From NCBI RefSeq assembly GCF_030811555.1, contig NZ_JAUSQZ010000001.1, positions 6,941,241-7,005,240 on the forward strand: a DNA stretch of 64,000 nucleotides. Reading direction: 5' to 3'. The position numbers and the translations under genes were made by a program. The notes under the pieces are model-generated. The model was given only the letters and a program-made list of their open reading frames with translations. It did no database searches and had not been told where the DNA came from. The stretch is from Kineosporia succinea. GTDB lineage: Bacteria; Actinomycetota; Actinomycetes; Actinomycetales; Kineosporiaceae. Within the stretch, counting starts at the first letter, position 1; each line of letters starts with the position of its first letter. Shown in pieces: positions 57,642-64,000 of the stretch.

Positions 57642-58877
57642 TCAGACGGTGACGGACGGGCGGACCAGGCTCTCGATGCCCCGGGCGGCCAGGACCTGCG
57701 GGCTGTCGGCGCTGGTGACGACGGCCGGGAAGTGGCCCGCCGCGCGCAGTTCGTACCAGGCCTCGACCACGGCGCCGCCCGGGGCGAGGGAGGCCCGCGA
57801 GAGCGGCACGTGGTGCTCGTCGACCTCGATGACGACGGCCTCACGGCGCACCGGGGCCACGGGCGCGGTGGCGCGGGCCTGGGCCACGGCCTCGGCGTAG
57901 GCCCGGCCCACCGGCTTGACCTGGTTGTTCACGTCGAGCAGACCCAGGCTGTACTCCAGGTCCTTGTAGTCGCCCAGGTCGCGGCTCACGTCGTGCGAGC
58001 ACCACCAGGTGATGCCGTGCAGGTGGCGCGTGGTCAGCACGGACTCGACCGTGCGGCGGCAGAACTCGGGCATCTCCTCGGGCGTGAGGTTCAGCGCGGG
58101 GGCGCCGACCTCCTGCACCCAGACCGGCCGTTCGGGGTCGGTGGCGAACGCCCGCGACAGCTCGGCCATCCACTCGGCGTGCCAGGTCGCCCGGTCGGAC
58201 AGGCCGCCGTAGCGCTGCCCGGTGCCGTTGAAGATCCACGAGTGCACGGTGGTCACGTCGCCGAGCCGGCTGGCGTGGGTGGGCAGGAACGGGTGCCCGT
58301 CGCGGTACCAGAGGTGGTCGTTCTCGCTGTGCGTGATCACGTGGCGCGGGTCCGGATCCTTCGCCCCCGCCAGCAGGCTGCGCAGCCAGTGCCCGATCTG
58401 CTCGCTGTCGGCGGGCATGGCGGCCGGGTTCGGCGGCTGGAACTGGTTGACCTCGTTGCCGAGCGTGAGGCCGGTGAAGTTCGGGGCGTCGCGCACCGCC
58501 TCGTAGACCGCGCCGACCAGCGCCGCCTGGGCCCGCACCGCCTGCTCGTCGGTGAACATGTTGCCCGCGTGCCAGTTCACCAGCCAGGCCGGAACGAAGT
58601 CGAAACCGCTCATGTGGCCCTGGATCACGTCGACCGAGGCGTCCAGCCCGAACTCACCGGCCAGGTCGACGACCAGCCGCACGTCGTCGAGCGCGCGGCG
58701 CCGGATCAGCGTGCGGTTGGGCTGCAGCACCGGCCACAGCGGGAAGAGTCTCACGTGGTCGAGCCCGAGACCGGCGACGGCCTCGAAGTCGCGCCGCACG
58801 GCATCCGCCTCGACGGCCATCCACTGAAACATCCAGTCCTGGCTGGGGACGTAGTTCACGCCGAAACGGGTTGTCAC
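57642..58877 (-). CDS. GH5-like glycoside hydrolase (mannosidase/cellulase type), cytoplasmic
   Basis: 411 residues from ATG 58877. Clan GH-A TIM barrel: GVNYVPSQDWMFQW, GLDHVRLFPLWPVLQPN, FTGLTLGNEVNQFQ (acid/base Glu in N-E) and PVWVQEVGAPALN (nucleophile Glu). The last about 85 residues form a small beta domain. No signal peptide, so it acts on imported oligosaccharides. It is 38 bases downstream of lacI and upstream of ridA, opposite to the ABC transporter genes. Beta-mannoside or beta-glucoside cleavage is likely, exact specificity unknown. Confidence 0.88.
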   Translation of the reverse strand: MTTRFGVNYVPSQDWMFQWMAVEADAVRRDFEAVAGLGLDHVRLFPLWPVLQPNRTLIRRRALDDVRLVVDLAGEFGLDASVDVIQGHMSGFDFVPAWLVNWHAGNMFTDEQAVRAQAALVGAVYEAVRDAPNFTGLTLGNEVNQFQPPNPAAMPADSEQIGHWLRSLLAGAKDPDPRHVITHSENDHLWYRDGHPFLPTHASRLGDVTTVHSWIFNGTGQRYGGLSDRATWHAEWMAELSRAFATDPERPVWVQEVGAPALNLTPEEMPEFCRRTVESVLTTRHLHGITWWCSHDVSRDLGDYKDLEYSLGLLDVNNQVKPVGRAYAEAVAQARATAPVAPVRREAVVIEVDEHHVPLSRASLAPGGAVVEAWYELRAAGHFPAVVTSADSPQVLAARGIESLVRPSVTV

Positions 58878-58915
58878 TGGGCTCCTTCGAACGAGGGACG
58901 CGGTGGTCGGGTGTT

Positions 58916-60022
58916 TCAGGAACGGCGGGCTTGCGCGGTGGACTCGCGGACCACCAGGCGGCGGCCGGGAACGACCACCGAGGCGGCACTCTCACCCCGG
59001 ACCATGCGGTGCAGCAGGTCGACGGCGGTGCGGGCGCTCTCTTCGACCGGGGCCGAGAGGGCCGTGAGCCGGGGACGCACCAGCTCGCTCACCCACGAGT
59101 CTTCCCACGACAGCACCGAGAGGTCAACCGGCACACGCACTCCGATCTCGGGGGCGTGCGCCACCACCTGGGTGGCCAGGGCCTCGCTGTCGAGCACCAG
59201 GGCGGTGACGTCACCGCGGGCGCCCAGCAGGGCGGCGACCGGATCGGACGCCTCTTCGTCCCAGGCCAGCGACCGCACGCTCATGTCGCGACGGCGGGCG
59301 GCGGCGCTCAGCACCTGGTTGCGGCGGCGGCTGTGGGCCAGGCCGGGAGCGGAGGTGACGCGGGCGATGCGGCGGTGCCCGAGACCGGCCAGGTGGTCGA
59401 GGAGCTCGGCCAGACCACTCTCGTCGTCGAGCGTCACCCCGGGCACGGCCGACGTCACCGGGGTCGGGCCGAGCGCCACGGCGGTGGCGGACAGACTGCG
59501 CAGCAACGGGATCCGGGGGTCTTTCGTGCGCAGGTCGACGAGCAGGAACCCGTCGACCCGCTGCTCGGTCCACCACTGCCGGTAGACCTGCGCCTCCTCG
59601 TCGGGCGGCACGACCGTGAGGGACAGCGACCAGCCCACCCTGGCCAGCGGCCCGGTGAGCCCGGCGATCAGGCGGATGAAGAACGGGTCGCGCCGGAACG
59701 ACTCCTCGGACTGGGTGACGACCAGCCCGATGCTGTTGCCGACGGCCCCGCCGCTGGAGCGTGAGACCCGGCGGCCGGCCAGGTTGGGCCGCCAGTTCAG
59801 CGCGTCGGCGGCCTCCCGGATGCGCCGGGCCGTCTCCGGGGAGATGTTCGTGCGGCCGTTGAAGACGTGCGAGACGGCCGAGACCGAGACCCCGGCGGCC
59901 TGGGCGACGGCGGCGATGGTGGGACGACGGGCGGCACCGGCAGACCCGGCCGCACCGGCAGACCCGGCCGCACGGGCAGACCTGGCCGCTCCCGCTGCAC
60001 TGCCCGACGCGCTGGTGCCCAT
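58916..60022 (-). CDS. LacI/GalR-family transcriptional repressor with repeat-encoded linker
   Basis: 368 residues from ATG 60022. The first about 33 residues are low-complexity (SARAAGSAGAAGSAGAARRP), encoded by an 18-bp tandem repeat. The LacI helix-turn-helix then reads PTIAAVAQAAGVSVSAVSHVFNGRTNISPETARRIREAADALNW, with a hinge helix LAGRRVS, and a periplasmic-binding-protein-like effector domain (NSIGLVVTQSEESFRRDPFFIRLIAGL...LDDESGLAELLDHLAGLGHRRIA). It probably senses an oligosaccharide and represses the flanking operons. Two LacI half-palindromes lie upstream, 31 bp apart. A start further upstream is unlikely, since the extra sequence (MSAVRYTGVL) contains no family features. Confidence 0.94.
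   Translation of the reverse strand: MGTSASGSAAGAARSARAAGSAGAAGSAGAARRPTIAAVAQAAGVSVSAVSHVFNGRTNISPETARRIREAADALNWRPNLAGRRVSRSSGGAVGNSIGLVVTQSEESFRRDPFFIRLIAGLTGPLARVGWSLSLTVVPPDEEAQVYRQWWTEQRVDGFLLVDLRTKDPRIPLLRSLSATAVALGPTPVTSAVPGVTLDDESGLAELLDHLAGLGHRRIARVTSAPGLAHSRRRNQVLSAAARRRDMSVRSLAWDEEASDPVAALLGARGDVTALVLDSEALATQVVAHAPEIGVRVPVDLSVLSWEDSWVSELVRPRLTALSAPVEESARTAVDLLHRMVRGESAASVVVPGRRLVVRESTAQARRS
59934..59987. repeat. 18-bp in-frame tandem repeat, three copies, in lacI
   Basis: GCACCGGCAGACCCGGCC at 59934-59951 and 59952-59969, and GCACGGGCAGACCTGGCC at 59970-59987. The period is a multiple of three, so copies add six residues each (Ala/Gly/Ser) to the N-terminal linker. Confidence 0.85.
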
Positions 60023-60088
60023 GTCGACCCGCCCGAGGTTGTTTTGATCAGATGACCGTTCCCCGCCGCTCTTGACGCGGTACGGCAG

Positions 60089-60100
60089 TACACCGGTATA
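60089..60100. promoter_or_regulatory. LacI operator O1
   Basis: TACACCGGTATA is a near-palindrome centred on CG (one symmetric mismatch), typical of LacI/GalR operators. It lies in the divergent promoter region between lacI (60022) and the binding-protein gene (60158). Confidence 0.65.
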
Positions 60101-60119
60101 CCTTACGGCAGACATCTAG

Positions 60120-60131
60120 TACACCGCTATA
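60120..60131. promoter_or_regulatory. LacI operator O2
   Basis: TACACCGCTATA repeats O1 with one change (G to C); the centres are 31 bp apart, about three helical turns, so two dimers would sit on one face of the DNA. O2 ends 26 bases before the ATG of the binding-protein gene. Confidence 0.6.
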
Positions 60132-60157
60132 TCCGTTCCCACCGTCGGGAGGATCCG

Positions 60158-61450
60158 ATGAGCGAGTCCCTCAGCAGGCGCACCCTGCTGACCGCAGGCG
60201 GGGCCGCTGCTGCCCTCATGTCACTGACGGGATGCGGTGCCGTGCAGGCACTCCGCCCCGCCTCGGGCGGGGCCGGCACCCTCGTCGTGCACTCCCAGTT
60301 CAACGGCGCCGTGGCCGGGGCCGACGTGTTCCGGGCGATCGTGCAGCAGTACCGCGACACCACCGGCCGCTCGGTCGCCACGCTCAGCAACGGCAGCGAC
60401 CTGCCGATCGTGTTCGAGACCTCGGTGCTCGCCGGCAAGGAGGCCGACGTCGCGATCATCAACATGGTCGGCAAGACGCTGGCCTGGACCGACGCCGAGG
60501 CGACGATCCCGGTCGAGGGCTACCTCGGGCAGTGGGGCCTCGACACGCGGATCGAGCCCGGGGCGGTCCAGGAGTGGACGACGCCCAGCGGTCACCTGCG
60601 CGCGTTCCCGTACACCCGCACCAACTGGCCGGTGGCGTTCAACACCCGGCTGCTCGAGGAGGCGGGCCTCGAGATCCCGCTCACCAGCGCCGACCTCATC
60701 GACGCGGCCGACCGGCTGCGCAGCAAGGACATCGGGCCCGTCACCATCGGCGGGGGTGACTGGAGCGGGCAGAAGCTCTTCATCCAGGTGATCCAGTCGT
60801 TCCTGACCGCCGACGAGGCCGCCGACGTCTTCGCCTCCGGGAGGTTCAGCGAGTCCGAGGGAGCGGTCGCGGGCATCCGGCACTTCGCCGAACTGCGTGA
60901 CGCGGGCGTTTTCGTGGACAGCGCGCAGGGTTTCACCAGCGACTCCATGCTCACGCAGTACAACACCGGCAAGGCCGCGATCATGTCGTCGATGTCCTCG
61001 GCGCTGGCCAAGGTGCCCGCCGACCGCGCCGCCGAGACCACCATCGGGGGCTGGCCGGTGCCGCCGGGCGCGATCTCGACCAGGCCCACGGTGATCCAGA
61101 GCTTCAACGGCATGGGCGTGTGGATCAGCGAGAACGGCTCCAGGAAGCTGGATCTCGTCGAGCCGTTCGTGCAGTGGCTGTTCAGCGACGAGGTGGTGGC
61201 GCAGTTCATCACGCAGTCCGGCCGGGACATGAACGCCGTCACCGACGTCACCAGCGACCGGTTCCCGCTGGTGGCCCAGGCCCAGGCCCTGGCCGCCGGG
61301 GACAGCGTCGACCCGGTGATCCTTCCCGACCTGCTCATCCCCGAAGCCGTTTTCGAGCCGATGACCCAGGCCACGGCGCAGGCGTTCGGCCCCGGCACCA
61401 GCCCGGAGCAGATCGTCGACGTCCTCGAAGCCTCGTACAAGAACGCCTGA
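60158..61450 (+). CDS. ABC transporter sugar-binding lipoprotein
   Basis: 430 residues from ATG 60158 (GGGAGGA upstream). Signal SRRTLLTAGGAAAALMSLTGCG has a twin-arginine pair and lipobox LTGC with Cys26, so it is exported by Tat and lipidated. The mature protein is a carbohydrate-type (SBP_bac_1) solute-binding fold: VVHSQFNGAVAGADVFRAIV, YTRTNWPVAFNTRLLEEAGLE, MLTQYNTGKAAIMSSM and GGWPVPPGA. First gene of a four-gene operon (16 bases to next). Gives substrate recognition; ligand probably an oligosaccharide. Confidence 0.94.
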   Translation: MSESLSRRTLLTAGGAAAALMSLTGCGAVQALRPASGGAGTLVVHSQFNGAVAGADVFRAIVQQYRDTTGRSVATLSNGSDLPIVFETSVLAGKEADVAIINMVGKTLAWTDAEATIPVEGYLGQWGLDTRIEPGAVQEWTTPSGHLRAFPYTRTNWPVAFNTRLLEEAGLEIPLTSADLIDAADRLRSKDIGPVTIGGGDWSGQKLFIQVIQSFLTADEAADVFASGRFSESEGAVAGIRHFAELRDAGVFVDSAQGFTSDSMLTQYNTGKAAIMSSMSSALAKVPADRAAETTIGGWPVPPGAISTRPTVIQSFNGMGVWISENGSRKLDLVEPFVQWLFSDEVVAQFITQSGRDMNAVTDVTSDRFPLVAQAQALAAGDSVDPVILPDLLIPEAVFEPMTQATAQAFGPGTSPEQIVDVLEASYKNA

Positions 61451-61466
61451 GAGCAGGGAGACCCGG

Positions 61467-62390
61467 ATGACCACCCAGCTCGACCCTCCCCGCCCCGACC
61501 TGGCGACCCCACCGCCCCTGAGGCGCCCGGACGCCTGGCGCCAGAAGTTCCCCGGCCTCGCCCTGCCCGGCCTGATCTGGTACGCGGTCTTCACCATCGG
61601 CCCGGTGATCGCGATGTTCGTCATCGCGTTCCTGGACTGGCCCGGCATGCTCGTCGACCCGGGCTTCGCCGGCCTCGGCAACTTCCGGGACGTGTTCTCC
61701 GACCCGGTGTTCTGGGACGCCGTGCGCAACAGCGCCGTGCAGATCGCCGTCGGCCTGCCGATCATGATGGTGCTCGCGTTCCTGCTCGCCTTCTACGTCG
61801 TGCGCAAGCCGCGCGGTCACAAGGTGCTGCGGTTCTGGCTCTTCGTGCCCGCCCTGATCTCGGCGCCCGCGACCGCGCTGATGTTCTACTCGCTGCTCAA
61901 CCCCGACGGCCTCGTCAACGGGGTGCTCGCCGCCCTCGGCCTCGACGGCTCGCGCGCCTGGCTCGCCGACGAGGCGACCGCCCTGCCGTCGCTCATCATG
62001 ATCGACCTGTGGGCCGGGATCGGTTACTCGGCCGTTCTTCTCGCCTCCCGGCTGGACTCGGTGGACGAGGAGATCGTGCAGGCCGCGATGGTCGACGGCG
62101 CGAACAACACCCGCCTGGCCTGGGGCATCTACTGGCCGATCGCCCGGGACTTCATCGGGGTCGTGGCCATGCTGCAGTTCCTGTCGATCCTGTTCAGCTC
62201 GGCCCAGAACGTGCTGCTGCTGACCAAGGGCGGGCCCGGCACGTCGACCACCACGCTGTCGTACCTGATCTACCAGAAGGCCTTCGTGGACGCCGATCTC
62301 GGCTACAGCCAGGCCGTCGGCATCGTGCTGTTCGTGGTCGGGCTGATCGGCATGTTCACCATCCGCCGCCTGCTGCGCCCCACCCACTAG
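61467..62390 (+). CDS. sugar ABC transporter permease (MalF-like)
   Basis: 307 residues from ATG 61467. Six membrane helices; LPGLIWYAVFTIGPVIAMF begins the family pattern and VDGANNTRLAWGIYWPIARDFIGVVA is the EAA loop that contacts the ATPase. GGPGTSTTTLSYLIYQKAF is the typical end. No ATPase gene is in the operon, so the pair presumably uses a shared MsiK-like ATPase, as in other actinobacteria. Confidence 0.94.
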   Translation: MTTQLDPPRPDLATPPPLRRPDAWRQKFPGLALPGLIWYAVFTIGPVIAMFVIAFLDWPGMLVDPGFAGLGNFRDVFSDPVFWDAVRNSAVQIAVGLPIMMVLAFLLAFYVVRKPRGHKVLRFWLFVPALISAPATALMFYSLLNPDGLVNGVLAALGLDGSRAWLADEATALPSLIMIDLWAGIGYSAVLLASRLDSVDEEIVQAAMVDGANNTRLAWGIYWPIARDFIGVVAMLQFLSILFSSAQNVLLLTKGGPGTSTTTLSYLIYQKAFVDADLGYSQAVGIVLFVVGLIGMFTIRRLLRPTH

Positions 62391-62402
62391 AAGGAGTCCG
62401 CT

Positions 62403-63221
62403 GTGAAATTCCCCCGCATCAGTGGGTTCCTGGCCTGGGGCTACGCCCTGCTGCTGGTGATCCCCTTCTACTACCTGGTCGTCTCGTCGTTCAAGGAGAA
62501 CGACGACATCTTCACAAACCCGCTGAAGCTGCCCGCCACCTGGGACTTCGGCAACTACGGGGAGGCCGTCGGCAGCGCCGACCTGGTGCCCGCCGTGGCC
62601 AACTCGGTGATCGTGACCGGCCTGGCGCTGGCCCTGACCCTGCTGCTGGCCGTGCCCGCCGCGTTCGCCCTCTCGCGTTCCACCGGCCGGGCCGGGCGCA
62701 TCGTCGAGGCCACGTTCTCGCTCGGCTTCCTCATCCCCACGTTCGCGGCGCTGTTCCCGACGTTCCTGCTCGCCGCGTTCACCGGCCTGTTCCACACCCG
62801 CACGTTCCTGATCCTCCTGCTGCCCGCCACCGCGATGCCGCTGGCCGTCGTGATCCTCACCCAGTTCATGCGCACCATCCCGCGTGAGCTCGAGGAGGCC
62901 GCGTCGATGGACGGCGCCTCGACCCTGACCATCCTGCGCCACGTGCACCTGCCCATCTGCATCCCGGGCATCGCGACGGTCGTGCTGCTGTGCTTCCTGT
63001 CGTTCTGGAACGAGTACCTGTACTCACTCATCATCATCGGGCCCGACCCCGCACAGCGCACGATCCAGGTCGCACTCCCCACCCTGCAGCTGACCACCGG
63101 CACCGACTACGGCGTTCTCATGGCCGGTACGGTGTTCACGCTGCTGCCGGTGTTCGCGGTCTACGCCATCACCCAGCGACAGATGCAGCGGGCCCTGGTC
63201 TCCGGGGCGGTGAAGGGATGA
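62403..63221 (+). CDS. sugar ABC transporter permease (MalG-like)
   Basis: 272 residues from GTG 62403 (AAGGAG upstream), 12 bases after the first permease. Six helices; ISGFLAWGYALLLVIPFYYLVVSSFKENDD is the MalG-like start, and EEAASMDGASTLTILRHVHLPICIPGIATV is the EAA loop. It ends in MQRALVSGAVKG, which is the conserved MalG C-terminus. Overlaps the GH3 gene start by four bases (ATGA). Confidence 0.94.
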   Translation: MKFPRISGFLAWGYALLLVIPFYYLVVSSFKENDDIFTNPLKLPATWDFGNYGEAVGSADLVPAVANSVIVTGLALALTLLLAVPAAFALSRSTGRAGRIVEATFSLGFLIPTFAALFPTFLLAAFTGLFHTRTFLILLLPATAMPLAVVILTQFMRTIPRELEEAASMDGASTLTILRHVHLPICIPGIATVVLLCFLSFWNEYLYSLIIIGPDPAQRTIQVALPTLQLTTGTDYGVLMAGTVFTLLPVFAVYAITQRQMQRALVSGAVKG

Positions 63222-64000
63222 AGCACGTGCTGGAACGCCTCACGCTGAAAGAGAAGATCGGCCAGCTGAACCAGCGGCTGCCGGGCTGGGACGCGCTGGA
63301 GGTCACCCACGGGAAGCTGGTGGTCACCGACGCACTGAAGCAGGAGGTCGAGCGCTTCGGCGGCATCGGCTCGCTGTACGGGCTGCAGCGCGCCGACCCC
63401 TGGTCGGGCCGGCACTGGGGCAACGGCATCCCGCCGGAACGCTCGGCCGAGGCCACGGCCCTGGTGCAGTCGTACATCCGGTCGCAGTCGTCGTCCGGCC
63501 TGCCCACCCTCTTCGTCGAGGAGGCCCCGCACGGGCTGCAGGGCCTGGGTGGGCACGTGCTGCCGGTGAACCTCGCGGTCGGCGCGGCCTGGGACGACGA
63601 CCTGGTCGCGGAGCTCGCCGCCCAGGTGGCGCACGAGCTGCGGGCCCGGGGCATCCACGTGGCGCTGCTGTCCGGCCTGGACATGCTGCGCGACCCGCGC
63701 TGGGGCCGGGCCGAGGAGTGCTTCTCCGAAGACCCCTACATCGCATCGCATCTCGTGCGATCAACGGTCATGGCCATGCAGGGAGCCGGTGAGCGGATCG
63801 ACACCGAGCACGTGGCCGTGGTGGTCAAGCACCTGGCCGCCCAGGGGGCCGGGATCGGCGGCCGCAACGGGTCCGGGGCCCCGCTCGGCTGGCGTGAGCT
63901 GCACGAGATCCACCTGCCCGCCGCGCGGGCCGCGGCCGAGGCCGGGGTCGCCGGGTACATGGCGGCCTACAACGACGTCGACGGCATCGCCTGCAGCGCC
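63218..64000 (+). CDS. GH3 beta-glucosidase/xylosidase-like hydrolase, N-terminal part (cut by window end)
   Basis: 261 codons visible from ATG 63218 (overlapping the permease stop). The N-terminal GH3 barrel: MKHVLERLTLKEKIGQLNQR, FGGIGSLYGLQRADPWSGR, PTLFVEEAPHGLQGLGGHVLP (E-E-x-x-H-G), LDMLRDPRWGRAEECFSEDPYIA, and VAVVVKHLAAQGAG (K-H of the sugar-binding site). The catalytic Asp region and second domain lie beyond the window. No signal peptide, so it cuts imported oligosaccharides. Last visible gene of the LacI-controlled operon. Confidence 0.93.
   Translation, partial: MKHVLERLTLKEKIGQLNQRLPGWDALEVTHGKLVVTDALKQEVERFGGIGSLYGLQRADPWSGRHWGNGIPPERSAEATALVQSYIRSQSSSGLPTLFVEEAPHGLQGLGGHVLPVNLAVGAAWDDDLVAELAAQVAHELRARGIHVALLSGLDMLRDPRWGRAEECFSEDPYIASHLVRSTVMAMQGAGERIDTEHVAVVVKHLAAQGAGIGGRNGSGAPLGWRELHEIHLPAARAAAEAGVAGYMAAYNDVDGIACSA

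Overview
The window is very GC-rich DNA with almost every codon ending in G or C, many GTG starts, actinobacterial-type gene families (LytR-CpsA-Psr wall protein, MmyB-type regulators, Tat-exported proteins) and long perfect hairpins without U-tracts as terminators. It looks like a chromosomal segment of a free-living, saprophytic high-GC actinomycete. I cannot name the genus; a Kineosporia-like soil or plant-associated lineage would fit the carbohydrate genes, but that is a guess. No rRNA, tRNA, CRISPR array, prophage or insertion sequence was seen. LAYOUT. 0-5 kb: end of a short-chain dehydrogenase, then regulator/enzyme pairs (MmyB regulator with an alpha/beta hydrolase, TetR, MmyB regulator divergent from a YdbC-like aldo/keto reductase) and a GNAT acetyltransferase. 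5-10 kb: NAD-dependent epimerase-like protein, a compositionally odd serine hydrolase, a lone RutA-type flavin monooxygenase and a PH-like membrane protein coupled to a 55-residue gene. 10-14.2 kb: secreted small protein, secreted esterase, LCP wall-polymer transferase. 14.4-15.8 kb: the most interesting locus, a 20-residue peptide gene (C-terminus RYSWH) with a strong ribosome site, immediately followed by a cytochrome P450. This is a candidate minimal RiPP cluster of the biarylitide type. 15.8-20.9 kb: MBL hydrolase, divergent PAP2 protein, small secreted and membrane proteins, DHFR-fold reductase, TSUP transporter, two tiny acidic proteins and an interrupted ORF. 20.9-25.2 kb: pdhA-pdhB-pdhC 2-oxo-acid dehydrogenase operon with a divergent TetR and shared operator. 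25-36 kb: CadD-like transporter, GH128 glucanase, AdhE, PEP-mutase-family lyase, nucleotide/RNA enzymes, a GGDEF cyclase. 36-43 kb: secreted rhamnogalacturonan lyase, secreted beta-propeller protein, an RtcB pseudogene, a glycosidase/antibiotic-kinase pair, then idi. 44-52 kb: two TetR systems with clear operators, a serine beta-lactamase, MOSC protein, a two-component system divergent from a VanY-like carboxypeptidase, and a winged-helix/membrane-protein pair. 52-57 kb: a frameshifted gene, small GntR, HAD phosphatase, release factor 3, N-acyl-amino-acid deacylase and RidA. 57.6-64 kb: a LacI-controlled oligosaccharide locus with a GH5-like enzyme and LacI on one strand and solute-binding lipoprotein, two permeases and a GH3 glucosidase (cut by the window edge) on the other, with two LacI half-palindromes 31 bp apart between them. 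TOGETHER. The secreted lyase, GH128, GH26/GH5/GH3-like enzymes and sugar ABC transporter point to plant and fungal polysaccharide use. Most enzyme genes sit beside their own one-component regulator. The P450/peptide pair is the only specialised-metabolism locus I can recognise.
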